Positions 43,531 through 52,462 of a stretch of 64,000 nt of DNA are shown here, piece after piece. The number at the start of each line of letters is the position of its first letter. Position 1 is the stretch's first letter. Under the pieces are notes generated by a model. That model was not told the origin of the DNA. It saw only the letters and a list, made by a program, of their open reading frames with translations, and did no database searches. The stretch is from Lachnospiraceae bacterium MD308 (GTDB lineage: Bacteria > Bacillota > Clostridia > Lachnospirales > Lachnospiraceae). Location: contig VIQU02000011.1 in NCBI GenBank assembly GCA_010206225.2, positions 1 to 64,000 of the forward strand, in the 5' to 3' direction. The translations under genes were made by a program, and so were the position numbers.

Positions 43531-45006
43531 ATGGCAGAGAGATATATTATCAGTATAGATCAGAGTACGCAGGGAACAAAAGCGCTTTTGTTTGATGAGA
43601 GCGGAAGTCTTATAAGGCGTACAGATAAGCCTCATGAGCAGATCATAAATGAGAAGGGATGGGTGTCACACGATCCGTCTGAAATTTATGAGAATGTGAT
43701 TGAGGTTGTGAAAATGCTCACAGAGGATATTGACAAATCCAAAGTGGCGGGCATCGGTATCAGTAACCAGAGAGAGACATCGCTTGCGTGGGACCGTGTA
43801 AGCGGAAAGCCGATAGGCCATGCGATCGTGTGGCAGTGTGCAAGGGCAGTCTCTATCTGCGAGAGAGTGGAGAAAAAAGGCGAGGCGGAGAACATCCGCC
43901 AAAAGACGGGAATGAATCTGTCGCCTTATTTTCCGGCCTCTAAGATTGCATGGATTCTGGAAAATGTAGAGGGCGCTAAGGAAAAGGCAGATAAGGGAGA
44001 GATCTGTCATGGAACGATAGATAGCTGGCTCGTCTATAAGCTGACGGGAGGAAAAGCGTATAAGACAGATTATTCAAATGCATCCCGTACACAGCTTTTT
44101 AACATCTTTGATCTGAAATGGGATGAGGAGATCTGTGAGTTATTCGGGATTGATGTAAAGAATATGGCCGAGGTATGCGATTCTGACTCTGATTTTGGAG
44201 AGACAGATTTTGAAGGGGTACTTCCCTTTCCGGTGCCGATTCATGGGGTGCTAGGGGATTCCCACGGGTCGCTGTTTGGGCAGGGATGCTTAAAGAGCGG
44301 TATGACAAAAGCAACTTACGGGACCGGTTCTTCCATCATGATGAATATTGGGGAGAAGCCGGTGCTCAGCACGCACGGTGTTGTGACTTCCCTTGCATGG
44401 AGTATGAGCGGCAAGGTGAACTATGTGCTGGAAGGAAACTTGAACTATACAGGCGCAGTGATCACGTGGCTTAAAGACGATCTGAAACTGATTCAGTCTC
44501 CGGGTGAGACGACGGAACTTGCGAAGGAAGCGGTGAGAGAGGATAGTTTGTATTTGATCCCTGCATTTTCAGGTCTTGGCGCTCCTTATTGGGACAGCCA
44601 CGCTGCCGCGGCTATCGTGGGAATGACAAGGACAACCGGAAAGGCAGAGATCGTCCGCGCAGGTGTAGAGTGTATCGCATATCAGATCACAGATATCGTA
44701 AAGGCTATGAGCGAGGATGCAGGCGTGAAGGTAGAAGAACTCCGGGTGGATGGCGGTCCTACGAAGAATGATTATCTGATGCAGTTTCAGAGTGACATTG
44801 CCGATGCGATCGTGCAGGTTCCAGATTCCGAGGAACTCTCAGGGATCGGGCCGGCGTATGCGGCAGGACTGCGGCTTGGCGTATGGGATGAGAGCATCTT
44901 TGGAAAACTCAATCGGGTGAAATATGAGCCGAAGATGGATAAAGAAGTTCGGAACCAGAAGTACGCGGGATGGAAAGCGGCAGTGGAGACGGTTCTTACG
45001 AAGTAA
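43531..45006 (+). CDS. FGGY-family carbohydrate kinase (glycerol/xylulose kinase-like)
   Basis: A 491-residue kinase with two actin-like domains. The start at 43531 is preferred to an ATG just upstream because of its 7-nt spacing from AAAGGAG. Seen are the N-terminal phosphate loop SIDQSTQGTKALLFD, GIGISNQRETSLAWD and WQCARA in the substrate domain, GVLGDSHGSLFGQGCLKSGM and YGTGSSIMMN, and the adenine-site GLGAPYWDSHAAAAIVGMTR. Closest by eye to glycerol kinase, but the sugar operon suggests a ketose such as a pentulose or apulose. Last gene of the operon. Confidence 0.92.
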   Translation: MAERYIISIDQSTQGTKALLFDESGSLIRRTDKPHEQIINEKGWVSHDPSEIYENVIEVVKMLTEDIDKSKVAGIGISNQRETSLAWDRVSGKPIGHAIVWQCARAVSICERVEKKGEAENIRQKTGMNLSPYFPASKIAWILENVEGAKEKADKGEICHGTIDSWLVYKLTGGKAYKTDYSNASRTQLFNIFDLKWDEEICELFGIDVKNMAEVCDSDSDFGETDFEGVLPFPVPIHGVLGDSHGSLFGQGCLKSGMTKATYGTGSSIMMNIGEKPVLSTHGVVTSLAWSMSGKVNYVLEGNLNYTGAVITWLKDDLKLIQSPGETTELAKEAVREDSLYLIPAFSGLGAPYWDSHAAAAIVGMTRTTGKAEIVRAGVECIAYQITDIVKAMSEDAGVKVEELRVDGGPTKNDYLMQFQSDIADAIVQVPDSEELSGIGPAYAAGLRLGVWDESIFGKLNRVKYEPKMDKEVRNQKYAGWKAAVETVLTK

Positions 45007-45540
45007 GAGAAACCATGGAAACTATGGAGCGGTATTCTCTTAGAGACCGTCTGGAGTTAATGTATTAGGTGTTGTCGGATTGAAGAGCTTCAAGTAGTCA
45101 TGTATGATAAATCATTATAATTATGGGGATTGCAGTGAACAAGAGAGAATCGTATAGCTGTAAAATAAAGTGGGCGGTCTTTCGGATTTTTCGGGTAGAA
45201 GATTCGGGACAGCCCCCTTTTTAATAGTTAATAGTTCAAAATTGTCTTTACCTATTCGTTTGTCATCAGTTCTTTAAAGCAGAAATCTACTTTAGGTTTT
45301 ATGTCCGGGATTTTCTGTCATTAAGCTATTAATTCGTGGGAGGTTGTCATATATCTGGATAAAAGTTATAATGAATGCGCAGGGCCTTCAGTGGACAAGT
45401 TGTTATTGGGGCTGTTGACAGAGATGACCATATTGTGACGGTCTGAATGGTATGATGACAAAATTGTCACCTTCCGATTCACCGCAGTGTCATGAAAACC
45501 ATGTATGATAGATATATCAACGATACAGGAGGTATTCATA
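45007..45540. other. 534-bp intergenic stretch between the sugar operon and the Bce-like transporter
   Basis: No convincing gene. It contains a terminator at 45172-45222. Nearer the transporter, TTGACA occurs at about 45415 and a dyad TGACA-AAAT-TGTCA at 45455-45468, about 75 bp before the ABC gene; this is a candidate binding site for the linked response regulator. A clean sigma-A promoter with standard spacing was not found. Confidence 0.4.
45172..45222 (+). terminator. Terminator of the sugar operon
   Basis: GGGC and GTC (45172-45179) pair with GAC and GCCC (45208-45215) with one mismatched position, enclosing a long loop with further local pairing, followed by CCTTTTTAAT. It lies about 165 nt after the last gene. 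Confidence 0.55.
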
Positions 45541-46239
45541 ATGGAAATATTAAGATGTGAGCATCTTTCAAAAATCTACGGCTCAGGTGACACCTGCGTC
45601 AGGGCATTGGACGATATATCATTTTGTGTAAACGCAGGGGAGTTTGTATCCATCGTAGGCCCTTCCGGCAGCGGGAAATCCACGCTTCTTCATATACTCG
45701 GCGGAGTTGACAGGCCGACGGAGGGGAAAGTCTTTATCGGGAAGACAGATATCCACGCATTGAGCGAAAATAAGCTGGCGGTATTCAGAAGAAGGCAGAT
45801 CGGGCTGATCTATCAGTTTTATAATCTGCTCCCAGTGTTGAATGTGGATGAAAATATTATCCTCCCCCATCTCCTTGACGGGCGGAAGTTTGACAAAGAG
45901 CGTCTTGACGCTGTGGTAGAGCGGATGGGACTTACCGACAGGCGAAATAACCTGCCGAGCCAGCTTTCCGGAGGGCAGCAGCAGAGGGTGTCTATTGGGA
46001 GGGCGCTTTATAACCGTCCGGCGATCGTTCTGGCGGACGAGCCGACAGGGAACCTTGACCGGAAGAACGGGGAAGAGATCGTGCGTCTCTTAAAGAAATC
46101 AAACCGCAGCCAGAAGCAGACGCTTCTTATCATCACCCACGACGAGAGCATCGCGCTGCAGGCAGACCGGATGATTAGCATCGAGGACGGGCGGATCACA
46201 AGGGATGAGCAGATCCGGGTGAGGGGAGGTGACATGTGA
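45541..46239 (+). CDS. Bce/MacB-type ABC transporter ATPase
   Basis: A 232-residue ATPase starting at ATG 45541 behind AGGAGG. Walker A GPSGSGKST, Q-loop YQFYNLLPVLNV, signature LSGGQQQRVSIGRAL, Walker B IVLADEPTGNLD and switch His in IITHDES: the LolD/MacB/BceA subfamily, which drives mechanotransmission-type FtsX permeases rather than ordinary transport. It overlaps the permease start by one base. Together with the downstream response regulator and kinase it forms a peptide-antibiotic sensing and resistance module. Confidence 0.93.
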   Translation: MEILRCEHLSKIYGSGDTCVRALDDISFCVNAGEFVSIVGPSGSGKSTLLHILGGVDRPTEGKVFIGKTDIHALSENKLAVFRRRQIGLIYQFYNLLPVLNVDENIILPHLLDGRKFDKERLDAVVERMGLTDRRNNLPSQLSGGQQQRVSIGRALYNRPAIVLADEPTGNLDRKNGEEIVRLLKKSNRSQKQTLLIITHDESIALQADRMISIEDGRITRDEQIRVRGGDM

Positions 46240-49055
46240 TGAGGAAAAATGTTGTATTTTATGTCACCAGACAGTATATGAAGCAGAACAGAGGGCGCAC
46301 CTTTGTGACATTTATCGGGATCGTCTTCATGGTCATCATGATGACGGGAGTATTTATCGGAAAAGATACCGGTGTCGGATATCTGGAGGAGATCGCCTCT
46401 CTTAAGGAAGGCAAATGGCACGCGATCATCTACGATGTTACCGAAAAGGAGCGAAAAGAGGCACAGAGCCTTTCCTTTGTCAAAGATAGCGCCGTATCCA
46501 AGGGATATGGGGTGACTGAATTTTCACAGTCGGCCAATCCGTCGCGCCCCTGTCTCAACGTGAAAGCGTACTCGTCTTCCTGCTTTGACTGGATGAATAT
46601 CCAACTGGAGGAAGGGCGTTTTCCCCAAAACGGGCAGGAGCTTGTGATAAGCAAGAGCGCGCTTGACGACGGCGCAAAGATAAGCGTAGGGGATTTTGTG
46701 GATGCGAAGTTTTATACCCGCTCCATCACCGGTATCAGCAAGGAAGTAAAAGAGACGGTCTTTCCATTTTATCAGATATTTTTAAAATACGGGGAGACGA
46801 AAGAGGTTCCGGATACTTTCCCGCATTACGGAAAGAATGACAGCTTCCGGGAAAATAAAATGTACACAGGGATGGAAGAGAAGTATAAGATCGTCGGCAT
46901 CATCGATACGCCTGCCTATGAAGAACCGGGCTCTGCCGGGTATACGGCGGTCACCGCCTTTGAAGAGAAGGGGAAGCGTGCAGGAAAAGTTACAGATGAA
47001 GATTCAGACAAAAATACAGGTGAAGATACGGTAAACCTGACAATGCTTCTGGATATAGAGAACCTGCCGGGATTGTATGCGATAAAATTACGGGAGATTG
47101 CCGGGGAACGAAAGATAGAGTTTAATGATTATGTGCTTGCTTTTTCGGCCAACTCCTCGCAATCTACGCTGAATACGGTCATTAAATATATGACGGTGCT
47201 GTTCGTGGCGCTGATCATGGGTGCGTCCGCGCTGCTGATCTACAATGTGTTCAACATGTCCTTTAAGGAGCGCAGCCGTTATCTGGGAATGCTGTGCTCT
47301 GTAGGAGCTACCGGAAGGCAGAAAAGAAGCAGCATCTTTTATGAATCTTTCTCACTGTTAGGACTAGCGCTTCCTTTAGGAATCCTTTCCGGCATCGGCA
47401 TTATCAGGGGTGCCATGACCGTATTCGCCCCGCTGATCGGCACGATGACAGGGCTTTCAGAAGCGGCAGGATCCCATCCGGTGACAGTCAGGATATCCGG
47501 CGAAAATCTGGCGGCAGTCGTTCTTGTCAGCGTGCTTACGGTACTGATCTCCGCGTGGCTTCCCGCCAGAAAGATCGGAAAAGTCGGTCCGATAGAGTGC
47601 ATCCGGGGAAATGTAGAGAAGAGATCGAAGCAGTATGTGATGAAGCCGTCAATCATTCGGCGGTACGGTGCGGAAGGAATGCTGGCAGGAAATATGCTGA
47701 CACGCCAGAAGAGAAGGCTTAGGTCCGTGTCAACATCGGCAGCAGTATTTATGGTCCTTCTTATCACTACCGTGTATGGAACCAGCGCGATTCATGGGAT
47801 TGCGGGGTCTCGGGTTGACAGCAGCAGTTTAGAGATTCGGCCAGAGGATTACGATTATGTGTTGCATGCTGATGGGTACGGAGCAGCGTATGAGACGTTG
47901 AAGGAGGAGATCGAAAATGATCCCGGGACGAAGGAGATTTCCGAGTGGGGCGACGGAATGTTCGTAGCCAGCGTGCCGGCCTCTGTGTACGGAGAGGAAT
48001 ACTGGGACGCGCTTAAGGAAATCTATGATCTGTACTATCACAAGGAGCTTACGGATGAGGAATTTAAGAAAGAGAATCCAAGCGAAACTTCCGTGGTAAA
48101 CTTACTTGCTGTTGATGAGGAGAACCTTCGCAGGATCGCGGAAAAGTCCGGGGCGGATGCGAAACGTCTTTTGGATACCGACCACCCGGCGGCGCTTGTG
48201 GTGAAGGAGGGTGTTGTCTCTACGGATACGTATACGATCTCAGAGAGAACACCAGAAAAGTACAGACTGTTTTCCATTGAAAATATGACGGATCTAAAGC
48301 TGGGGGATGATATCCCGATGGAGATTTATGATGATGAAAAGGGAAAAAATGTAGCTTTTCCGCTGGAGAACGCGGGATGTGTTTCAGAAAAAGATTTGTC
48401 AGAATTTATGACATTTGGAAATGATAATCAATTCATCTGGCTGCTGGTCAATACAGACGTGGCAAAAAAGATTGCCGGTATCATCGGAGGAGAGGACGGA
48501 ACGTCTGCCGGGATAAGCCCAGAGTTATTGATCCGCGTGGATGAAAAAAGGTCAGATCTGGTCAGAAGGCTTGAGCAGCTTAACGGCAGGGAGGACTCCG
48601 GGTTTTACTTTGCGGAGGCGGGAGTGCAGGATAATTTACAGCATTCTTTGCTGCAGATCGCGGATATTTTACTCGCCTGTTTTGTCGTGCTTACGTCGGT
48701 AATCTGTCTTTTAAATCTGTTCAACTCCATCCGCGGGTGGAGTGAGGAGAATACCCGGGAATTTGCGGTGCTTCGCTCGGTTGGTATGACAAAGAGGCAG
48801 ATGGAGAAAATGCTGCTCTATGAGTGTCTGGGGATTATCCTGAAAGCGGTACTTTTTGCGGGAGTCTTTGCAGGACTTCTGGTGTTTTTTATCCGAATAG
48901 GAGTGACGGGGATCTTCGGAAATCTCAGGATACCGTTCCCGGTGGCGGAGACAGTGCTTTCCGCAGTTCTGGCAGGCGGCGTGCTGGTGATGTTCGCATT
49001 GCTTGCACACCGCAGGATGAACGTCAGAGAGATGCGGCTTATGAAGATGGAGTAG
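46239..49055 (+). CDS. Large FtsX-like ABC permease with two extracellular domains
   Basis: A 938-residue membrane protein. First unit: a helix at about 20-42, an extracellular domain (about 45-305), then three helices (about 310-465) including the FtsX segment FNMSFKERSRYLGMLCSVGA. Second unit: a helix at about 490-510, another extracellular domain (about 515-805), and three C-terminal helices with the second FtsX segment SEENTREFAVLRSVGMTKRQ. This duplicated MacB/FtsX layout is typical of permeases in Clostridia that sit beside BceRS-like systems. Likely substrates are antimicrobial peptides such as bacitracin- or lantibiotic-like molecules; this is inferred from context. Confidence 0.9.
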   Translation: MRKNVVFYVTRQYMKQNRGRTFVTFIGIVFMVIMMTGVFIGKDTGVGYLEEIASLKEGKWHAIIYDVTEKERKEAQSLSFVKDSAVSKGYGVTEFSQSANPSRPCLNVKAYSSSCFDWMNIQLEEGRFPQNGQELVISKSALDDGAKISVGDFVDAKFYTRSITGISKEVKETVFPFYQIFLKYGETKEVPDTFPHYGKNDSFRENKMYTGMEEKYKIVGIIDTPAYEEPGSAGYTAVTAFEEKGKRAGKVTDEDSDKNTGEDTVNLTMLLDIENLPGLYAIKLREIAGERKIEFNDYVLAFSANSSQSTLNTVIKYMTVLFVALIMGASALLIYNVFNMSFKERSRYLGMLCSVGATGRQKRSSIFYESFSLLGLALPLGILSGIGIIRGAMTVFAPLIGTMTGLSEAAGSHPVTVRISGENLAAVVLVSVLTVLISAWLPARKIGKVGPIECIRGNVEKRSKQYVMKPSIIRRYGAEGMLAGNMLTRQKRRLRSVSTSAAVFMVLLITTVYGTSAIHGIAGSRVDSSSLEIRPEDYDYVLHADGYGAAYETLKEEIENDPGTKEISEWGDGMFVASVPASVYGEEYWDALKEIYDLYYHKELTDEEFKKENPSETSVVNLLAVDEENLRRIAEKSGADAKRLLDTDHPAALVVKEGVVSTDTYTISERTPEKYRLFSIENMTDLKLGDDIPMEIYDDEKGKNVAFPLENAGCVSEKDLSEFMTFGNDNQFIWLLVNTDVAKKIAGIIGGEDGTSAGISPELLIRVDEKRSDLVRRLEQLNGREDSGFYFAEAGVQDNLQHSLLQIADILLACFVVLTSVICLLNLFNSIRGWSEENTREFAVLRSVGMTKRQMEKMLLYECLGIILKAVLFAGVFAGLLVFFIRIGVTGIFGNLRIPFPVAETVLSAVLAGGVLVMFALLAHRRMNVREMRLMKME

Positions 49056-49071
49056 GTAGAAGGAGAAGGAT

Positions 49072-49749
49072 ATGACGGTTTTAGTGGTGGAGGATGACAG
49101 TATCATATTGGAGGGGCTTAAGTTTGCTCTGATGCAGGAAGGGTATCAGGTGGCGACAGCCCAGACGGCGGCGGAAGCAATGAAGGTGATAGAAGGAGAG
49201 ACAGATATAGGGTTCTATCTTCTGGATGTGATGCTGCCGGACGGTGATGGTTTCCAGATCTGCCGGAAGATCCGTAAGGTCAGCCAGTCGCCGGTGCTGT
49301 TCCTCACCGCCTGTGATGATGAAGTGAATACGGTGATGGCATTGGAGCAGGGTGCGGACGACTATATCGCCAAGCCGTTCCGCATCCGGGAGCTGATGGC
49401 GCGGATGAAGGCAATCCTTAGGAGAACAGAAGGTGAGCAGAAGATCTTCGCCAATATCCAGATGGTAGGGAAAAATCAAGTGGATCTTCAGACAGGAAGA
49501 GTGTGGCTCGGGCAGGAGGAGATTGTGCTGACTGCCATGGAGTATAAGCTTCTGCTGATTTTTTTAAACCATCGGGGGCAGATGCTGACGAGACGGCAGA
49601 TTTTAGAGCATATCTGGGACGAGGCCGGGGATTTTGTCAATGATAATACGCTGAGCGTCTATGTCGGGCGCCTGCGCAGGAAACTTGGAGATACGGCGGA
49701 AGGGGAATTTATCCAGACTGTCCGCGGGACGGGATACCGGTTGATATGA
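49072..49749 (+). CDS. OmpR/PhoB-family response regulator (BceR-like)
   Basis: A 225-residue regulator: receiver domain with acidic pocket EDD (7-9), phosphorylated Asp52 (LLDVMLPDGDG), Thr78 and Lys100 (YIAKPF), and a winged-helix DNA-binding domain ending VYVGRLRRKLGDTAEGEF and RGTGYRLI. AGAAGGAGAAGG precedes the ATG. It lies 16 nt behind the permease gene and before its kinase, and probably activates the ABC genes. Confidence 0.93.
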   Translation: MTVLVVEDDSIILEGLKFALMQEGYQVATAQTAAEAMKVIEGETDIGFYLLDVMLPDGDGFQICRKIRKVSQSPVLFLTACDDEVNTVMALEQGADDYIAKPFRIRELMARMKAILRRTEGEQKIFANIQMVGKNQVDLQTGRVWLGQEEIVLTAMEYKLLLIFLNHRGQMLTRRQILEHIWDEAGDFVNDNTLSVYVGRLRRKLGDTAEGEFIQTVRGTGYRLI

Positions 49750-49850
49750 CGCTGGCGCAATACGCATAGCTCGTATGTAGCTGACATGAATATTGAGCAC
49801 TATTACTTCAGGATTAATGCAATGTGGTATTAGAAAGATAAGGAGTAAAG

Positions 49851-50840
49851 ATGGAGATTATCATTCAGGGAACAATGATCGGGGCATCCGTTATCATATG
49901 TATATTAGCTGGAGAACAGGGGACAGTTTGCGCGGCTCTCGGCATTTGCGTGTCGGGTGTCTTTATGACATCAATAGTTTCCCGGTGGAGGAGAGAAAGG
50001 CAGATCGCGGAGCTTACAATGTATCTGACGCGGCTGCAGGATGAACTTTCCCTGCCGGAACTTAGCAAATGTGCGGGAGGACAGCTTGGGATACTGGAGA
50101 GCGAGATCTATAAGTTGGTGGTGCTGTTCAGTGAGCAGCGTTCCATTGCAGACCGGGAAAAAGTGCAGTTGGCGGAGATGCTTTCCGACATTTCCCACCA
50201 GATCAAGACGCCCCTTGCCTCCATCACGATCATGACGGACCTCCTTAAAAGTCCCGGGCTTTCGGAGGAAAAACGGGAAGAGTTCACAGACAAGATCGAT
50301 TCTCAGGTAAACCGGATCACTTGGCTGATCCGAAACCTCCTGACGTTATCCCAGTTGGACGCGGATGTACTCAGGTTGAAAAAAGAGGAAGTCTCTCTCC
50401 GGGAACTGGTAAAGAAAGCCTGCCAGCCGTTTGAGATCTTAAGTGAGCTTAAGGGAGTGGAGCTTTCTGGACATATCGGCGAAGAGATCCGGATCACCTG
50501 TGATAAACGGTGGACGACGGAAGCGATTTCCAATGTTGTAAAAAATTGTATTGAGCATACAAAAGCAGGAGGCAAGGTAGAGATTATAGCGAATCAGAAT
50601 AATTTTGCCACCAATATTATCATACGGGACAATGGGGAAGGAATCGAAAAGAAACATCTTCCCCATATCTTCGAGCGATTCTACAAAGAAGGGAACCGCT
50701 CGGAGGATAGCGTAGGGATCGGACTTGCCATGTCAAAACAGATTATTATGAGACAGAACGGGGTAATCAGTGTAAAAAGCGAAGTGGATGAAGGAACGGA
50801 GTTTTGTATTAAAATATATTCGGAAAATAATAAAGAATGA
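49851..50840 (+). CDS. Intramembrane-sensing histidine kinase (BceS-like)
   Basis: A 329-residue kinase with only two closely spaced N-terminal membrane helices (about 5-20 and 25-43) and almost no extracellular part, so it cannot sense by itself; kinases of this type receive the signal from the ABC permease. It has the H-box SDISHQIKTPLASI with His116, N-box SNVVKNCIEHTKAGG, and G-boxes RDNGEGI and SVGIGLAMSKQII. AAGGAG before the ATG. Operon: ABC, permease, regulator, kinase. Confidence 0.92.
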   Translation: MEIIIQGTMIGASVIICILAGEQGTVCAALGICVSGVFMTSIVSRWRRERQIAELTMYLTRLQDELSLPELSKCAGGQLGILESEIYKLVVLFSEQRSIADREKVQLAEMLSDISHQIKTPLASITIMTDLLKSPGLSEEKREEFTDKIDSQVNRITWLIRNLLTLSQLDADVLRLKKEEVSLRELVKKACQPFEILSELKGVELSGHIGEEIRITCDKRWTTEAISNVVKNCIEHTKAGGKVEIIANQNNFATNIIIRDNGEGIEKKHLPHIFERFYKEGNRSEDSVGIGLAMSKQIIMRQNGVISVKSEVDEGTEFCIKIYSENNKE

Positions 50841-50861
50841 AAATTTTACTACATTTTATAA

Positions 50862-51287
50862 AAAGTTGAAGTAGTATCAAGAAACTACTACAAACTCCAA
50901 TATGAGGAATGGTATGAAAAAGCAGACAAAGAACAGCCGGCGCTGGAACTTCTTTTAAAGTTCAGTAAGTTTGTCCTGCGGACAATCGAATGCGGTTATA
51001 CTCCTGAGATACTTACGGTCGTTTATTCCGACCAGTTGAAGCTGAAAGGGAAAGACAGGGTTTACGACGGTGACAGGAAGCTGTACAGGATTATTTATGA
51101 CATAATCAAAAGGGGTCAGGAAAGGGGAGAGATTGATGATACTTATTCCTGTAAAGAGATTGGAAAGATGATTGTGACTGTATTTAGGGGATGTTTTTAT
51201 GAATGGTGTCTGAGTGACGGAGCAAGTTCGCTGGAAGAATATGGAGGGCGAATGCTCAGGTATTTAATATCGTCTTTTTCGGTATGA
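50862..51287 (+). pseudogene. TetR/AcrR-family regulator remnant lacking its DNA-binding domain
   Basis: An open frame with no start codon and ribosome binding site at its head reads from after a stop at 50859 to TGA at 51285: YYKLQYEEWYEKADKEQPAL, then FVLRTIECGYTPEILTVVYS, YDGDRKLYRIIYDIIKRGQE and GCFYEWCLSDGASSLEEYGG. This is the ligand-binding C-terminal part of a TetR protein; the approximately 50-residue helix-turn-helix part is missing. It lies 21 nt after the kinase stop, so a deletion probably joined the end of the kinase operon to the remains of the tetR gene. The sequence within the remnant is otherwise intact. Confidence 0.8.
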
Positions 51288-51313
51288 TATGATAGAAAAA
51301 TGTGTGTATTAAG

Positions 51314-51350
51314 AAGCGATGTTCAATAAAGTATTGGTATTGCTTTTTTT
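51314..51350 (+). terminator. Terminator after the kinase/TetR-remnant region
   Basis: AAGCGAT (51314-51320) with ATTGCTT (51339-51345) and inner CAATA/TATTG form a stem (one G-T pair) followed by a run of eight T. Confidence 0.7.
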
Positions 51351-51426
51351 TGTGCGTAATTTCGAAGAAAGCAAATATTATTGACAGATTATTTGGTTTG
51401 TAGTATTTTAAAGGTACAAGTATTAA

Positions 51427-51478
51427 TACAAACTAAAATATATAATATAGTTTGTACTAAGTATTGAAAGCGCTTTTG
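51427..51478. promoter_or_regulatory. Palindromic operator plus cre-like site upstream of the frameshifted membrane gene
   Basis: TACAAACTA (51427-51435) and TAGTTTGTA (51448-51456) are exact inverted repeats 12 nt apart, the geometry of a TetR-type operator; related GTTTGTA also occurs just upstream at about 51393. Immediately after, TGAAAGCGCTTTTG (51465-51478) resembles the catabolite-responsive element bound by CcpA. The decayed TetR gene next door may have been the regulator. Confidence 0.55.
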
Positions 51479-51503
51479 GTACAATTTGAAGAAAGCAGAT
51501 ATT

Positions 51504-52174
51504 ATGACAAAAGAAAGCATTACAAGATGGGTACATAATTTTGGGATGGGTTCCAGTGCAATCTTACTGATACTAATGAGCTCTTTCCCAATTGTAATAA
51601 GTATGGTTTACGGCGTATGCCTGATTTCAAAATGATCATTCCAGGAATTATCACATTGACGCTTATACTTGCGCCATGGTGGCCAGCGGAATATTTTGGG
51701 TATATGACAACGATGGGACCAGGGGCATTGTATATGTCATATACAACCGGGAATGTGACGAATCTTCGTATGCCTGCTACAGTGGGGACAATGAATGCTC
51801 TGGAACTGGAGCCGAATACAGATGAGTGTCATACAATGGCGATCATAGCCTGCGGCGCGTCGAATATAACGACGATTGTACTGCTGTTTCTGGGAATGTT
51901 GTTTTCCGTGCCATTAAAGCCCATTCTACAGAATGAATCCTTGCAGCCAGCATTTAATCTTGCCATTCCGGCACTTTTTGGGGGGCTTGTCGCGCAGAGC
52001 ATTATAAAGAGTAAAAAACAGGTGGGTTTGTATCTGATCCCTCTGGCGGTCTGCCTGGCATTCTGTTATCTTACAAAAGTGGATGCGGCTTATTATATGC
52101 TGATCACAGTTGCGCTCGGCGCACTTGTATTTTATCTGTTTGATTACAGGATGCAGGATAAAAAGAAAGAGTAA
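51504..52174 (+). pseudogene. Membrane protein gene interrupted by a single frameshift
   Basis: A first frame starts at ATG 51504 (MTKESITRWVHNFGMGSSAI, then a hydrophobic helix ending MVYGV) and runs to a TGA at about 51633. A second frame opens exactly where the helix ends, at ATG 51617 (MPDFKMIIPGIITLTLILAP), and continues with five or so membrane helices to 52174. Read together with one base restored near 51615, they give one protein of about 223 residues. I recognise conserved-looking stretches (WWPAEYFGYMTTMGPGALYM; EPNTDECHTMAIIACGASNI) but no named family. It could be a true pseudogene, a sequencing error, or translation from the internal ATG. Confidence 0.7.
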
Positions 52175-52205
52175 ATATAAGAAGAAGTAAATACAAAATG
52201 AAATG

Positions 52206-52223
52206 GGCGGTCTTATGACCGCC
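52206..52223 (+). terminator. Terminator upstream of rpoB
   Basis: GGCGGTC (52206-52212) and GACCGCC (52217-52223) pair around TTAT, followed by TAAAATAATTT. It separates the accessory block from the rpoBC transcription unit. Confidence 0.65.
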
Positions 52224-52294
52224 TAAAATAATTTATATATGCTGTTACTCTTTTATCTCGTCATTACAAACTGTTAAAAACTGGATTTTCCTGG

Positions 52295-52404
52295 TTGACA
52301 AGCTTGACAAAGCTATGCTATTATAAAAAATGCGCTATTGTGGAAAGTTATGCCGTGAATTTGCATGAAAAAACAACTTGACAAATAGTGAGATGTGTGA
52401 TAAT
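52295..52404 (+). promoter_or_regulatory. Probable tandem promoters of rpoBC
   Basis: TTGACA (52295-52300) with TATTAT (52319-52324) at 18-nt spacing, and TTGACA (52378-52383) with GATAAT (52399-52404) at 15-nt spacing, lie 60-170 bp before rpoB. As rpoB is separated from rplL here, its own promoters are required. Confidence 0.55.
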
Positions 52405-52462
52405 GCACGATTTACGGGCGATCTACTGCCCACAAAAAAATAAAGAGGAGTGAAACGTCAAT

